Positions 31,376-41,709 of a stretch of DNA of 64,000 bases are shown piece after piece. Below the pieces are notes generated by a model. It did not search any database. It saw only the letters and a list, made by a program, of their open reading frames with translations, and was not told the origin of the DNA. The translations under genes and the position numbers were made by a program. The DNA comes from Heterodera schachtii. Lineage: Eukaryota; Nematoda; Chromadorea; Rhabditida; Heteroderidae. The stretch is taken from NCBI GenBank assembly GCA_023374025.1, contig SIJG01000014.1, positions 2,209,240-2,273,239 on the forward strand, written 5' to 3'. The stretch's first letter is position 1. Every line of letters begins with the position of its first letter.

Positions 31376-32179
31376 TTTATATAAAATAATTTAAATACTC
31401 AAAAATATTTGCTATAAATATTTAGTTAGACAAACCACAATACATTAATTTTTTTGTGTTTTCATTTTATTTTTTTATTTTTTCTTTGTTTTTGTATTAT
31501 TTTCTTTGTTTTTGTATTATTTTCTTGTTTTTTATTATTTCTTGTTTTTTTAAAAAGATGCTCAATCGAGCCAATGATCAATTCCTTTTGTGGTAAGTCG
31601 AAATGACAGTGCGTGTAAATCTGTAATCCATCTTTGATCATCACGCTGATCAGGACCAAGCTGATCAAATTGTTCAATCAGATTTTTAATCAAAAAGCAA
31701 AAACGATGGCGACACGTAAAGTGAAAAATTCGAAGGCGGATCTTGGCCTTCTGATGCTTTATGCCGTCAAAGGAGACGGAAAACAAGAGTTATTTGGATG
31801 TGCAGATTTTTTGATAAAATCACTCCCGTTAGCCCTTGGGCAAGGCAATTTTTACACATTTACACGCATTGTCATTTCGACTTACCACAAAAAGAATTGA
31901 TCATTGGCTCGATTGAGCATCTTTTTAAAAAAAACAAGAAATAATAAAAAACAAGAAAATAATACAAAAACAAAGAAAATAATACAAAAACAAAGAAAAA
32001 ATAAAAAAATAAAATGAAAACACAAAAAAATTAATGTATTGTGGTTTATCTAACTAAATATATTATAGCAAATATTTTTGAGTATTTAAATTATTTTATA
32101 TAAATATGGAGGCGCAAATGTAGTAGGCGCAAATGTGGAGGCGCAAATGTGGAGGCGCAAATGTGGAGGCGCAAATGAG
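31229..32179. mobile_element. Foldback element with tandem-repeat termini
   Basis: Two inverted arms, about 31229-31624 and 31848-32179, match over hundreds of bases: CTCAATCGAGCCAATGATCA versus its complement, poly-TTTGTTTTTGTATTATTTTC blocks, then CAAATATTTTTGAG blocks. Each arm ends in tandem ACATTTGCGCCTCC units, about ten on the left and four or five on the right. The spacer of about 220 bases (31625-31847) has a short frame reading KVKNSKADLGLLMLYAVKG with no recognised family. The structure resembles Foldback/FB transposons, whose long inverted repeats carry tandem subrepeats. It is inserted in element B. Confidence 0.8.
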
Positions 32180-32479
32180 CACTCACCTTTTTAGGGATAC
32201 ATTTTCAAAAAAACTTTTTAAATTTTTGACAAAAAATTTCTATAAATTCTCAAAATATGTTAAAAAATAAAATATGTACGAAAAATTGCAAAATATGTAC
32301 GAATATAAAAATATGTACATATGTAATATGTAGAAAAATCCCGAAATATGTAAATATTTGTAAATAAAAGTCCCAACTTTTGTTTGCAAACACAAAAAAT
32401 AAAGTGTTTTTCCTACTAATTAGGCTATGGAGAATCCAGGAAAAAAATATGTATTTACATAAAATTCCCAGCCCTAATG

Positions 32480-33440
32480 ATTACTTATTTAAAGTGTAAA
32501 ATAACTAGTCTTTGTATGTTTTTCTACTTTATTTTGACTTCCAAATTAAACTCAGAAGAAATTCTTAATTTTCCTTAAAAAATTAGTCCAAAATTACCAA
32601 TTTTGAACAAATTCTGTTAACAATTGCCACTTATATTTTCAAAATTTTCCAGCGGCGCTAACGACAACCGCCTGACCCTCCCCAAATGTTCCCAAAAAAT
32701 ATATTTGAAATTTCGTTTTTCATTATTTATTTTTATAAATACTTAAAAAATTTTATTCCCTAAAATTTTTGGGGCCTCAAATGCCATCCCAGGTACTGAT
32801 TCAATGTTTTTATTTAATTAAAAGAATGAAAAATTGCATTATATTTTTAATAATAAAATCTTTTTAGAAGAAAATATAAATAAAGTTGAAGAAAATTGAG
32901 TAGATAATCCAAAATTTTTATTTTGGACTTATTTTGGCAAAAAGTCCGAATTTTTCGAAAGTTATATTTCTTATTAATATTATCGATTCCAAAAAATTAA
33001 TTTTTTGGAAAATTTTCGGACCTTAAGTTAAAAGGCCGCTAACAGAGTCTTTTTGAAAAATGCCTAAATATCCACATAAAATAAGAAAATAAATTGCGAA
33101 ATATGTCCAAGAAGCTTCGAAACAAGCTAAAAACATGTTTTTCGTGCGTTTCAGGTTGTTCCAGTCCAGCAAGAAAACAAATAATTTCAAACCCTAATAA
33201 AAAGAATAATAATATTATTTATTATGCAAAATAATACACCATGCGTATATAGTGATCGATTTCACAGTGTCAACATTTGCAAATTGCATATATAATAAAT
33301 TTGTTACTTTAATAATATCAATCAAATGGAGAAAAGCTAATCATTAAAGTAGGAACCCTTTATTTTTTTCCCTATTTAAAATTCAACAATTCATTTCATT
33401 GAAAATATATTTCTTTAAAATTGTTTTAAATAAATTGTCA
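32480..33440. other. AT-rich intergenic DNA
   Basis: No repeat boundary or exon is clear. It is the upstream flank of the secreted HTH-repeat gene at 33449. Confidence 0.4.
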
Positions 33441-33448
33441 GCTTTCAA

Positions 33449-35963
33449 ATGCTTCTTTTCATCATTTATCCGTTATTTATTGGGATTATTGGAATTGACG
33501 ATGAATTATTTATGGATTTATTTAACAAAATCAATCATTCGAATTCGAATTCACTGACAAAAAATCCTTCGGTTTCTCAAAAACCTAAACAAAAGTATAT
33601 AAAAAACGAAGAAATTGGTAGCAATGATGGAGAAAATGACGAACAAAACTTTGACAAAACATCAATTAAACAAGAAAATTGTAATGATTAGAGACAGGAA
33701 ATTTCAAATTTACGGATCCCGCTGTGGGATTGTAATCAAATTGTGGGACGGATCTCGAGGGATTAATTTTTAAAATCCCACATAAAATTTGCGGGATACG
33801 GGATACCGCGCGGACCGGGATTGCAACTAACTCAAAATTTTTACGGGATGGGATCCCGTGGGATTAATCCCACACATCCCTCATTTAAAATTTGCGAGAT
33901 CCGGCGCGTTGCGGGATTTTTTGAAATTTCAAAAATTTACTAATAAAAAAACTCCAAAAACTAAATGATAAATTTTGAGAAAGAAATTTAAGGGGTTGGC
34001 AGATACATGAAAAAAGGGTAATGAGTTGACCTTTTTTCGAATGGGTCTGAGTGTTGGAGATAGGTCGGCGGACAAATTTGTTAATGATCTCAATCCATAA
34101 TTTCTCGATTTTTGGAGGAAGGCCCAGCGGGCCGAATGGCACCGCCGGAAAGATTTCGTAAATTTTGGATGAAATTGGCGATAAAAATGGCTTTAAGTTT
34201 AATTGAATATATTTTTAATTTATTCACCTAATAACAATTATAAAATAGATACAAAGCCAAAAATCTTTCAAAGAATTGAAAATGAAAAATTTTATGACCC
34301 AAATTATAACAAATTAAAAACAAACGGCAACAAGCCAAAAGTTGAAGAAGATCAATTCAACAATGAAGCATCATTCGTTAATGATTATAACGAGGATTAT
34401 TCTGCTGATCCGAACAGCTTTTCGTCTTCTGCCGATGGTGACGAATCGCTGCACTTTGTGCCGGTAACGGTAACAATATTCGAATTTAGTAGCAACCGAA
34501 ATTAATAAAAAAATAAACAAATAAAATTTAGAAATCGAAGAGAAAATTAGGACAAAAACAAAAGCAGAAGCAAATGCAAATGCGTAAAGAAAAGGACAAG
34601 AAAATGAAAATCATCAGAGAATTTGAGCAAATGTACAAAGAACAAATTTACGGATTTAAATATGACAAAAATAAAAGAAATAAAATCGGAAAAGAAATTG
34701 CGGAGAAATTTGGCGTCAGTTCTTATAAAATTTATCAATGGAGGAAAGAATTTGGTAATTTAAATTAAACAAAAAAAAATCGTAAAAATATTTGTTTAGG
34801 CATAATTAAAAAATTTTCAAAACAGCAAAAGGTTGAAATAATTGAAAAATTTGAAAAACTTAAAGCTAAATTGTCAGAAAAATTAAATATAAAAACGACT
34901 TGGAAAATTGATGCAAAAATTGCGAAAAAAATCGGAGTTGGTTTAACAACAATTTATAATTGGAAGCAAGAATTTGGTCTAATAAAACGATGTAAAATTT
35001 CTTAACATTTTTTAAAACTTAATGATTTTTTTAGCAAATTTATCGAATGCGGAGAAATTGGAATTTGTGAAAAAGTTTGAAAAAATGAAAAAAGAAAAAA
35101 CTCATGGCTTTAAATATGAAAGAATTAAACGAAAAAAACTAGAAGTGAATATTGCGAATGAAATGGGATTTAGTCGGAATAAAATTCAAGAATGGAAGAA
35201 GGAACTTGGTAAACAAAATATTTTGATTATACTAATTTAATTAACTTTTGGGGTTTTTCCGGAAATCCTGAAAATATAGGCACATCAGTCACAAAACCCC
35301 GAAATAGGCATTATAAACATCGTAGCCTTCCCAAACAAAGCGGAAAACTCGTTTTTCGTGCTTATCTGAGCATATTAAATGGCGCAGAAATTTTTGGCAT
35401 TTGCCTAAAAAACGAATCCCTTAAAAAAGGGAAAAAGCAATGCGATAAAAAAGGAAAATTAAATTCAAATTTCAGGCTTCAATTTGATCTTAATTTTATA
35501 ATTCTCTTTTTATTGTTTAATTAACGAAAAAATCTTCAGTTTTCTTTTTCAGTTGGCATAAAGAATTTTTCCGACCAACAAAGGCATGAAATCATTGAGA
35601 AATTTGAAAAAGTGAAAGATGAATTTGTTAAGAAATTCAATTTAAAGCCGAGCTACGAAATTGAAAGAAAAATTGTGGGAAAAATTGGTGTTGGATTAAG
35701 CACAGTTTACCTATGGATGAGAAAATTTGGCTTAATCGGGAGTAATTTTTTTAATTCATAAATAACAATAAAATAATAAAATTAATCGGTTTTATCCTTT
35801 AGTAAGGCACAAAACCTACACGGATGCCGAACGATCGGAATTGTTGGAAAAGATTGACAAAAGGAAAAAACGAAACCCATGGGAAAGCGAGCGAAAAATT
35901 GTCAAAGAATTGGGAATGTCAAGAGTAAGCATAATGCGATGGAGAAAGAAGTCTCGAAATTAG
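33449..35963 (+). CDS. Secreted protein with five tandem helix-turn-helix-like repeats
   Basis: Seven exons in phase (33449-33680, 34249-34463, 34532-34754, 34800-34991, 35035-35208, 35553-35741, 35803-35963) give 461 residues. The start gives a short signal peptide (MLLFIIYPLFIGIIG), and an Asn/Asp/Ser-rich linker follows to about residue 149. Exons 3-7 each encode one unit of roughly 40-55 residues. Each has a charged helix (FEKMKKEKTHGFKYER), then a helix-turn-helix ending in a Trp-Lys/Arg signature: FGVSSYKIYQWRKEFG, IGVGLTTIYNWKQEFG, MGFSRNKIQEWKKELG, IGVGLSTVYLWMRKFG and LGMSRVSIMRWRKK. Units 1 and 3 are one type and units 2 and 4 another, so a two-exon block was duplicated. The fold resembles homeodomain-like transposase or Psq HTHs, which bind DNA; export plus DNA-binding repeats suggests a nucleus-targeted secreted protein, but that role is inferred. 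Confidence 0.8.
33706..33886. repeat. GGGAT/ATCCC palindromic repeat in intron 1 of the HTH-repeat gene
   Basis: The 568-base first intron carries ACGGATCCCGCTGTGGGAT, GGGATACGGGATACCGCGCG and GGGATGGGATCCCGTGGGAT, a self-complementary block. A GGGCCGAATGGCACCGCC palindrome unit follows near 34128. Confidence 0.6.
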
Positions 35964-35969
35964 TTGATG

Positions 35970-37265
35970 AACTTGCAAATTGGTCACTTATTATGCTTGT
36001 TGTGAATTTTTCATGTAATTTTTTCTATGCTTTTTTTAAATAATTGCTCTTTTTAATTTTTTAAACTTATTTCATCGAATAGGTATATATTTTATTTTTA
36101 TTTTTATTTTTTATAATTCTAAGTTGTTTAGCTAAACTAAAAAATTATGAGAAAATAGGAAATCGATGACATTTTTCCAATTGTCAAGCTGACAGTTTTG
36201 TTTCATTTTCAAAATAAAGTGAAAATTCGCATTTTTAATTGACACTCTCAAAGGAAAAAAATTTTTGTCTTTTGTTCACTGCTGAATTCCGACGTACTTT
36301 CTAAACAAACAATATTCATACAAATTTCCAAAATTTCCGTCTCATAAAATAGTTCATATTGTTTTCTTGGTAGCATTCATTAATGTCGAGATGAATTTTT
36401 GAGAAAATTTTTCATTTCTTAGGGTGTGGATTTTTGAAAATTTTCGGGTCGATTCTTAGAGGTGATTTTTCGTTTATTGCATTTTTTGTTAACAATTTTG
36501 GGAAAAACGTCAAAATAGGTTTTTATTTTAATTTTAGGTTTTTAGATGCTAAAAATAAAAAACCAGAAAATAGTTGTGAATAACTCGAAAACTAGCTTAA
36601 CAACAACCCAAAAAAACATTTTTTCGTGCATTTCAGGCCACGAGGAACTCAGAAAAAAAAAGTAAAATAAAAAATCGTAACCCTAATAATGATAAATGAA
36701 ATGACAATGCGTGATGTACCATAGAGGCATAGTGGCCTCTTTAGAAAAATACAAAGTTTTGTTCAACTTTCGTCGACAACTTCGGACTTTTGGTTCTACA
36801 AAAAGTCGAATTTTTAAAATAAATAAATAAATATTCGTGTAAAATGTGCAAATGTTGGTGATGCATTTGGTATTCTTCCGTTCATAAATAAATCCCTTCC
36901 CAATTTTTCATATTACCAATTCTTCTCATTTTTTTAATAATTCTATAAATGCATTCATTAATTATGGATTTAAATAGATAATAATTTGAATGAAAATTAA
37001 AGAAGCCGAAAAATATTTTTCTTTATTTTTCGGAATGCTAAAACTAATTTTATATTTAAATTTTATTATGAAAAGTTTTAAATTGATTTTTGAGACTAAT
37101 TTCTTGAAAAAGAAATTAATATTAAGAGTTTTGAATTTAAAATGTTTTCTTCGATAGTTTATTCAACATATGCATAAATGAATTTTTATAATTCACTTTC
37201 AATTCGATCATTTTCCGTTCCCATCACAGCTTTACTTCTTCTTCTTCTTCATCCATCCATCAGTG
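35970..37265. other. AT-rich intergenic DNA
   Basis: No exon or clear repeat was found, only short CAACCTGAAATGCACGAAA-like words shared with other intergenic parts. A TTC microsatellite lies near 37233-37250. Confidence 0.4.
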
Positions 37266-37271
37266 CTTTTG

Positions 37272-37578
37272 TCAATTTGGTATGCCATTTTCTGTTAAAA
37301 AATTGCTCAAAGTTTCAACAAATTTCCAATTTCTGAATGAAAAATTACTGTCAACGACGGGAAGGTCTCTTTTGCCACGACAGTTCGTCACATCGCTGCT
37401 GCCTTTGTCCTTAAAACAAATGGTATTAAAAACAAGAAGTTTTATAACTTCAAAATATTAAATATTTTTTTGAATTTGTGTTAAATACCGCCGAATTAAC
37501 ACAGCCAAATGACAAATTGGGAGCAGCAAAGAAAAAGAAGAAAATCACCACGAGGAGAGAGACGGAGAAAAAACGCAT
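37272..37578 (-). CDS. Small secreted protein, 75 residues, unidentified
   Basis: Exon 1 (37578-37489) encodes a strong signal peptide (MRFFSVSLLVVIFFFFFAAP). It ends at GCG|GTATTT, joining in phase 0 across a 79-base intron to exon 2 (37409-37272) after GTTTTAAG. Exon 2 reads DKGSSDVTNCRGKRDLPV, then FRNWKFVETLSNFLTENG and a stop. The mature part has about 50 residues, two Cys (one beside the signal-peptide cleavage region) and a GKR dibasic site that could be processed. It could be a neuropeptide-like or gland-secreted peptide. No family is recognised. Each exon is too short to stand out as an open frame. Confidence 0.6.
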
Positions 37579-37584
37579 TTTCAA

Positions 37585-39190
37585 AATCAAAATTTTATCT
37601 TCAGAATTCTTAAATATTGGTTAGTCCATAGAAATAAAACCCTATACTCAGCATGAAAAGCCCAATTCTTAAAAGTGTATTTTTCGTTTTTACTGCATTT
37701 TGTTAAGAGATTTCTTTTAAAAAACCAAGAAATCCAAAAATTCCAAAATATTTATCAAAATATAGATTAAAAGAAAAGTTAAATATACTTTCGTAATATT
37801 TTATTTATGAAAGCCCAAACTTTTAATTTTTTGAATAGTGACGTTAAAATGAAATATTTTCGACTAAAAATCGGTGTTTTTTATGCATTTATCATCAAAA
37901 TTAAAGCTGCAGAAAAAATATTTAAATTAAATAATAATCCCAGCCTTAGTGGTGAATATGCAGGGAGAGCAGAGAAAGGGATGGGATTTTATTTGATAAT
38001 TCAGAATACGAACATACGACCCATGTGTCATTGGTGAATACGGATTTATCTGCGGATAGTCAGCATTTTGACTATGATGATCAATCAGGCTCTTTCTAAT
38101 ATTTTGAATATGCCAAAAATTCATTTCACCGCAGAATTTATAGCAACATATTTTAAGTCCAAATTTATTACAAATAAATTTTATTTCTTTTTTTAATTTA
38201 TGCATTTTTAAAAAGACAAATTCATTTTATGATCGGAAATTAATTCTGAACAGAAAATATTTATAGATTTTATCAATAAAAATCCTCATGGGTGCTGCTG
38301 AAAGTAAAGGAGGCCAAAAAAGGCGCCTTCAATTTTATTAGCCGTAAAAGACGAAGGGATTAATGGCAAAAATATTTCAAATCCATTTTATTTCCTTTTG
38401 GCATTTCAAATTGGAAAAGAAAATGATTGAATTATTTCACTTTTTAAGATAAGCCATTAAGGATTTGATAATCAAAAAATGTGTGCCTTTTTAATGCTTT
38501 TGATGAAAAAAAGTTCGATTTTGAAGGACACATAGGCAAAAATTGTGAATTCAACAGAATTTGATCACCCAGTTTTGATATTTTGATCATTTTTTGAAGA
38601 GAAATTAGATGATCTTGGGAATTAATGAGCACAAATTTGGTAATGGTGGAGGTTATTGGTCCCGAATTTTTAATTTAAGGAAAATTATTTCCAGGGGTAA
38701 TCTGAGGCGCTGAGCACGAATCTGGGTACTGTTATGTTTTGTGACCCCTTGAATTTTTTTTTAAATATTTTTTCTTGGGTAAAATGGATGCTGAATACGA
38801 ATCTACATTTGTTTTAAGCCATAACGTTTTTAATATGAGTTATGTGAGAAATTAGGTGAAAACGTGAAAATAAGAAATTGATTAAAAATTGGTAAGGTAT
38901 TAAGATATGATATATTAGTCGTTATGATTAATTTAAAAAGAATGGCAGAGTTTGTCATTATTTTTCGAAAATGCATCTCATTTTGCTTACGAAATTCTTT
39001 TTTTGGTCCAGCCTCATTTAAAAATACCCATTTTTCAAAAATGCATAAAAATGAACAAATGGGTAATAAATGACAAATTTCTCTTGGCAAAATTTTTATA
39101 GTCAAATCAAATTACAAAAACAGGAAAACTCAATTTTGATTTTGTAATTCCTTTTTCTCTCAAAAATTGCTTGGTGAAAAATCATCTTCA
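37585..39190. other. Intergenic DNA
   Basis: AT-rich with no supported exon. A GGCGCTGAGCACGAATCTGG unit near 38700-38720 belongs to the dispersed GATCAGCGAC/ACGAATCCGG family seen at 40380, 40790, 41060, 56670 and 58910. Confidence 0.4.
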
Positions 39191-39193
39191 TCC

Positions 39194-39598
39194 TCAGTTG
39201 GCATTTCCGCCTCCGCTGCCACCAAAAGTGCCAACATTTGCGGATGGGCCAAAGCCGGCTTGTCGTTTGCCATAAAATGCGTAGGGATAGGCATACCCGT
39301 AGCCACCCCAGCCCTTAAAAAGGAATTGGAGAAAATTAACGTTTTTTAATTAGATTGCTCATCATTCGGATCGAGGAAAAGTGTCAAATCTTTCACTCCG
39401 AAAATTTTATACTCAACAATTTTCTAAATTTAATTCACCCCCGACAATTTTGACAATATTTCGTACATAATAAGCTTGGGTCTGCTCAATGGCCATGCCA
39501 ATGCAAAGGACGAACAAAAACAGTGAAACCCTAAAAAGGGATTTAATAATTAGGTAATTAATAACGAATAATTACAATTTAATCGATGATGAAGCCAT
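39194..39598 (-). CDS. Neuropeptide-like precursor, Gly/Tyr-rich, 68 residues
   Basis: Three tiny exons join in phase: 39598-39576 (23 bases), 39530-39467 (64) and 39313-39194 (120). The signal peptide (MASSSIKLVSLFLFVLCIG) probably ends near EQTQA. The mature part reads YYGWGGYGYAYPYAFYGKR, where GKR is an amidation/dibasic cleavage site, then QAGFGPSANVGTFGGSGGG. This resembles nematode nlp precursors and YGGWG-type antimicrobial peptides. The second donor (TAT|GTACGA) was chosen because it keeps phase; using a later GT would change two to eight residues. A hypodermal or neuronal secreted peptide is inferred. Confidence 0.65.
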
Positions 39599-39604
39599 TT
39601 CTGA

Positions 39605-40570
39605 ATGGAATTATAATGAGTTTTCGGTAAGGAATTTGCTTTTGAAAGTGTTTTGAATGTGCCACAATAACAGTTCCATGCCCTTAAATACTTCACCATT
39701 TGGCCAATAAAACAATATTTTTTTCTTACAATTTTTTTTCTCAAGTGCCATACAATAAATAATAATAAAAAAATCCCAAAAATAATACAGAAATAAATTC
39801 TTTACACAAGGATTTGCTAAATAAATACACATCCTTTTATGGCAAACACAGAACACCAATGGATGAATGGAAACTTTTTGCGCATTGAAAAGGAAAGTCA
39901 AATAAAAAAAATCAAATAACTTAAACATAATGAATTTTTTTTATTTCTTTAAATAATAAACTTTTAATTTATAAAAATTTTTCAAATATTAGCCTTTACA
40001 TAGGGAGGACTATTATATATTTTCGCATTATTTTTCAGCATAAATGCTTATTTCTCAAACAAATTGTGAGGAAAAAGCCCGGAGGGAAACCAAGAATTTT
40101 TCAAAATCGAAAACATATATCTTAACATTTAAAAAATCTTAGCTTTTGACTAACTGAAAAATTTTAGTTTGCTTTGGATGAGATGAACTATTGAATGTAT
40201 GGAGAAGTCAAGCTTTTAGTTTTTTACTTTTTTTTTGAAATTTAATTATTAATCCGTTAGCTATATGAAATGGGGGCCTGGGGTTCGATCGAGCCCGCTT
40301 GGCTGCAATTTCTTTTTTTATGGTATTTGATCAAAAATCATAGACAAAATCAATGATTTTTCAAAATCTGAGTTCAGATTCGTGATCAGCGCATTTTTTA
40401 ACCCCGGAAAAAAAGCTTTTTAAAATTTTACTATTTTTTCCCTCGGGACCACAATTCTGCACCTTTGCCGACAGACTGAATTCGAAACCTAGTAAAGGGC
40501 CGGAGTTACCTGGATTTCTTTCAACAAGATAATTTTTACAAGAAAAAATCTTAGAAAGTTTTTTCATAAG
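39605..40570. other. AT-rich intergenic DNA
   Basis: No exon is supported. GGGGTTCGATCGAGCCC near 40279-40296 resembles a tRNA T arm, but no other tRNA part is present. A GATTCGTGATCAGCGCAT unit lies near 40376-40393. Confidence 0.4.
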
Positions 40571-40574
40571 AAAA

Positions 40575-41205
40575 TTCTTTCTAAGAAAAAATTTTCGAGA
40601 AATTTTTATGGTGAATTACTAGGATCTTTCAAAAAATTTTTCTAGTAATTCACCATAAAAATTTCTCGAAAATTTTTTTTTCTTAGAATTTTCGGTAATA
40701 CTGTGTTTTGTTTCCCCCCCTTTTTCGAAAAAAATTTTTCTAAAATTTTAATGTCATAAAAACAAGTTTCCTGGGTTTTTTCGAGGTCGCTGATCACGAA
40801 TCCGGCATCCATTTCGGCCAATTCCGAAACCCGGACCCGAATTCGAACAAAAAGTCGGAATTCCAAATTTTCGAATTTCGCATTTTGGGTTCAAAGTCGG
40901 TTTAAAAATACGAAAAAAAACTGAAAACCATCAATTCTGCATTAAAAGATCTTTAAACCGATTTTGAACCAAAAATGCGAAATTCGAAAATTTGGAATTC
41001 CGACTTTTTGTTCGAATTCGGGTCCGGGTTTCGGAATTGGCCGAAATGGATGCCGGATTCGTGATCAGCGACCTCGAAAAGCCCAGGAAACTTGTTTTTA
41101 TGACATTAAAATTTTTGAAAAATTTTTTTCGAAAAAGGGGGGGGAACAAAACACAGTATTACCGAATTTCTTATGAGAAAACTTTCTAAGATTTTTTTCT
41201 TGAAA
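40575..41205. mobile_element. Foldback element with about 240-base inverted arms
   Basis: The left arm (about 40655-40895) holds GGTCGCTGATCACGAATCCG, CCATTTCGGCCAATTCCG and CAAAAAGTCGGAATTCC. The right arm (about 40935-41175) is its near-perfect reverse complement, with a loop of about 50 bases. A second, shorter inverted repeat at 40575-40690 (GAATTACTAG.. and ..CTAGTAATTCACCATAAA) abuts it. No protein frame is supported. Truncated copies of the arm occur near 52740, 56650, 58905 and 61200. Confidence 0.82.
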
Positions 41206-41209
41206 AATT

Positions 41210-41705
41210 TCTAAATTAGAAAAAAAAAATTTTTTAAATTTCTCGGGAGGAAATGATGCGGGGAGAACCGAACTGCTCCCATTAATATCATTTTTAAAAC
41301 ATATTTAATACAAAACTTTCTAAAAAAATCACTGCTAAAAGACCGAGAATCTTTGAAAAAGTCCCATTTAATAAATAGCCGATCAATTTTCAAACTAAAA
41401 AAGAATACATATTTATTTACCTATTTATAAATGTTTTGCAAAATTAAAATATATGTTGAGTCAATGATAATAATATGAGAATAATATGTAATAAGCTACC
41501 GTTGTGTCTATGAAATGCGATACTGACAAACGTTGGAATTGGAAGTGACACAAAGTGATTAGAAAATGTGTGGGACAATATATAATAAACCGTAAACAAA
41601 ATGTGTTGTAAAAGCTAGAAGTCTGTGGCTGTTTTTTTTATCCGTTTTGTTTGTTTTGTGCAAATCACCGCCGCCATTAAAGGAATTAATCGCCTTAATT
41701 ATCTG
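41210..41705. other. Downstream flank of the CEPT gene
   Basis: No exon. AT-rich sequence that includes the probable 3' UTR of the minus-strand gene ending at 41710. Confidence 0.4.
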
Positions 41706-41709
41706 TCCA

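Larger units (their letters stand above)
30936..32476. mobile_element. MITE-like element B with a nested foldback
   Basis: It begins TAGGGCTGGGAATTTTATG and ends CATAAAATTCCCAGCCCTA, a clear inverted terminal repeat. It belongs with copy A at 29883-30516 (shared TATGTAAATAAAA and TCCTACTAATTAG motifs). At 1,541 bases it is longer because a separate foldback of about 950 bases (31229-32179) sits inside it. Confidence 0.78.

Noticed and set aside
40279..40296. GGGTTCGATCGAGCCC as a tRNA T arm
   Set aside because: There is no D arm, anticodon arm or acceptor stem around it.
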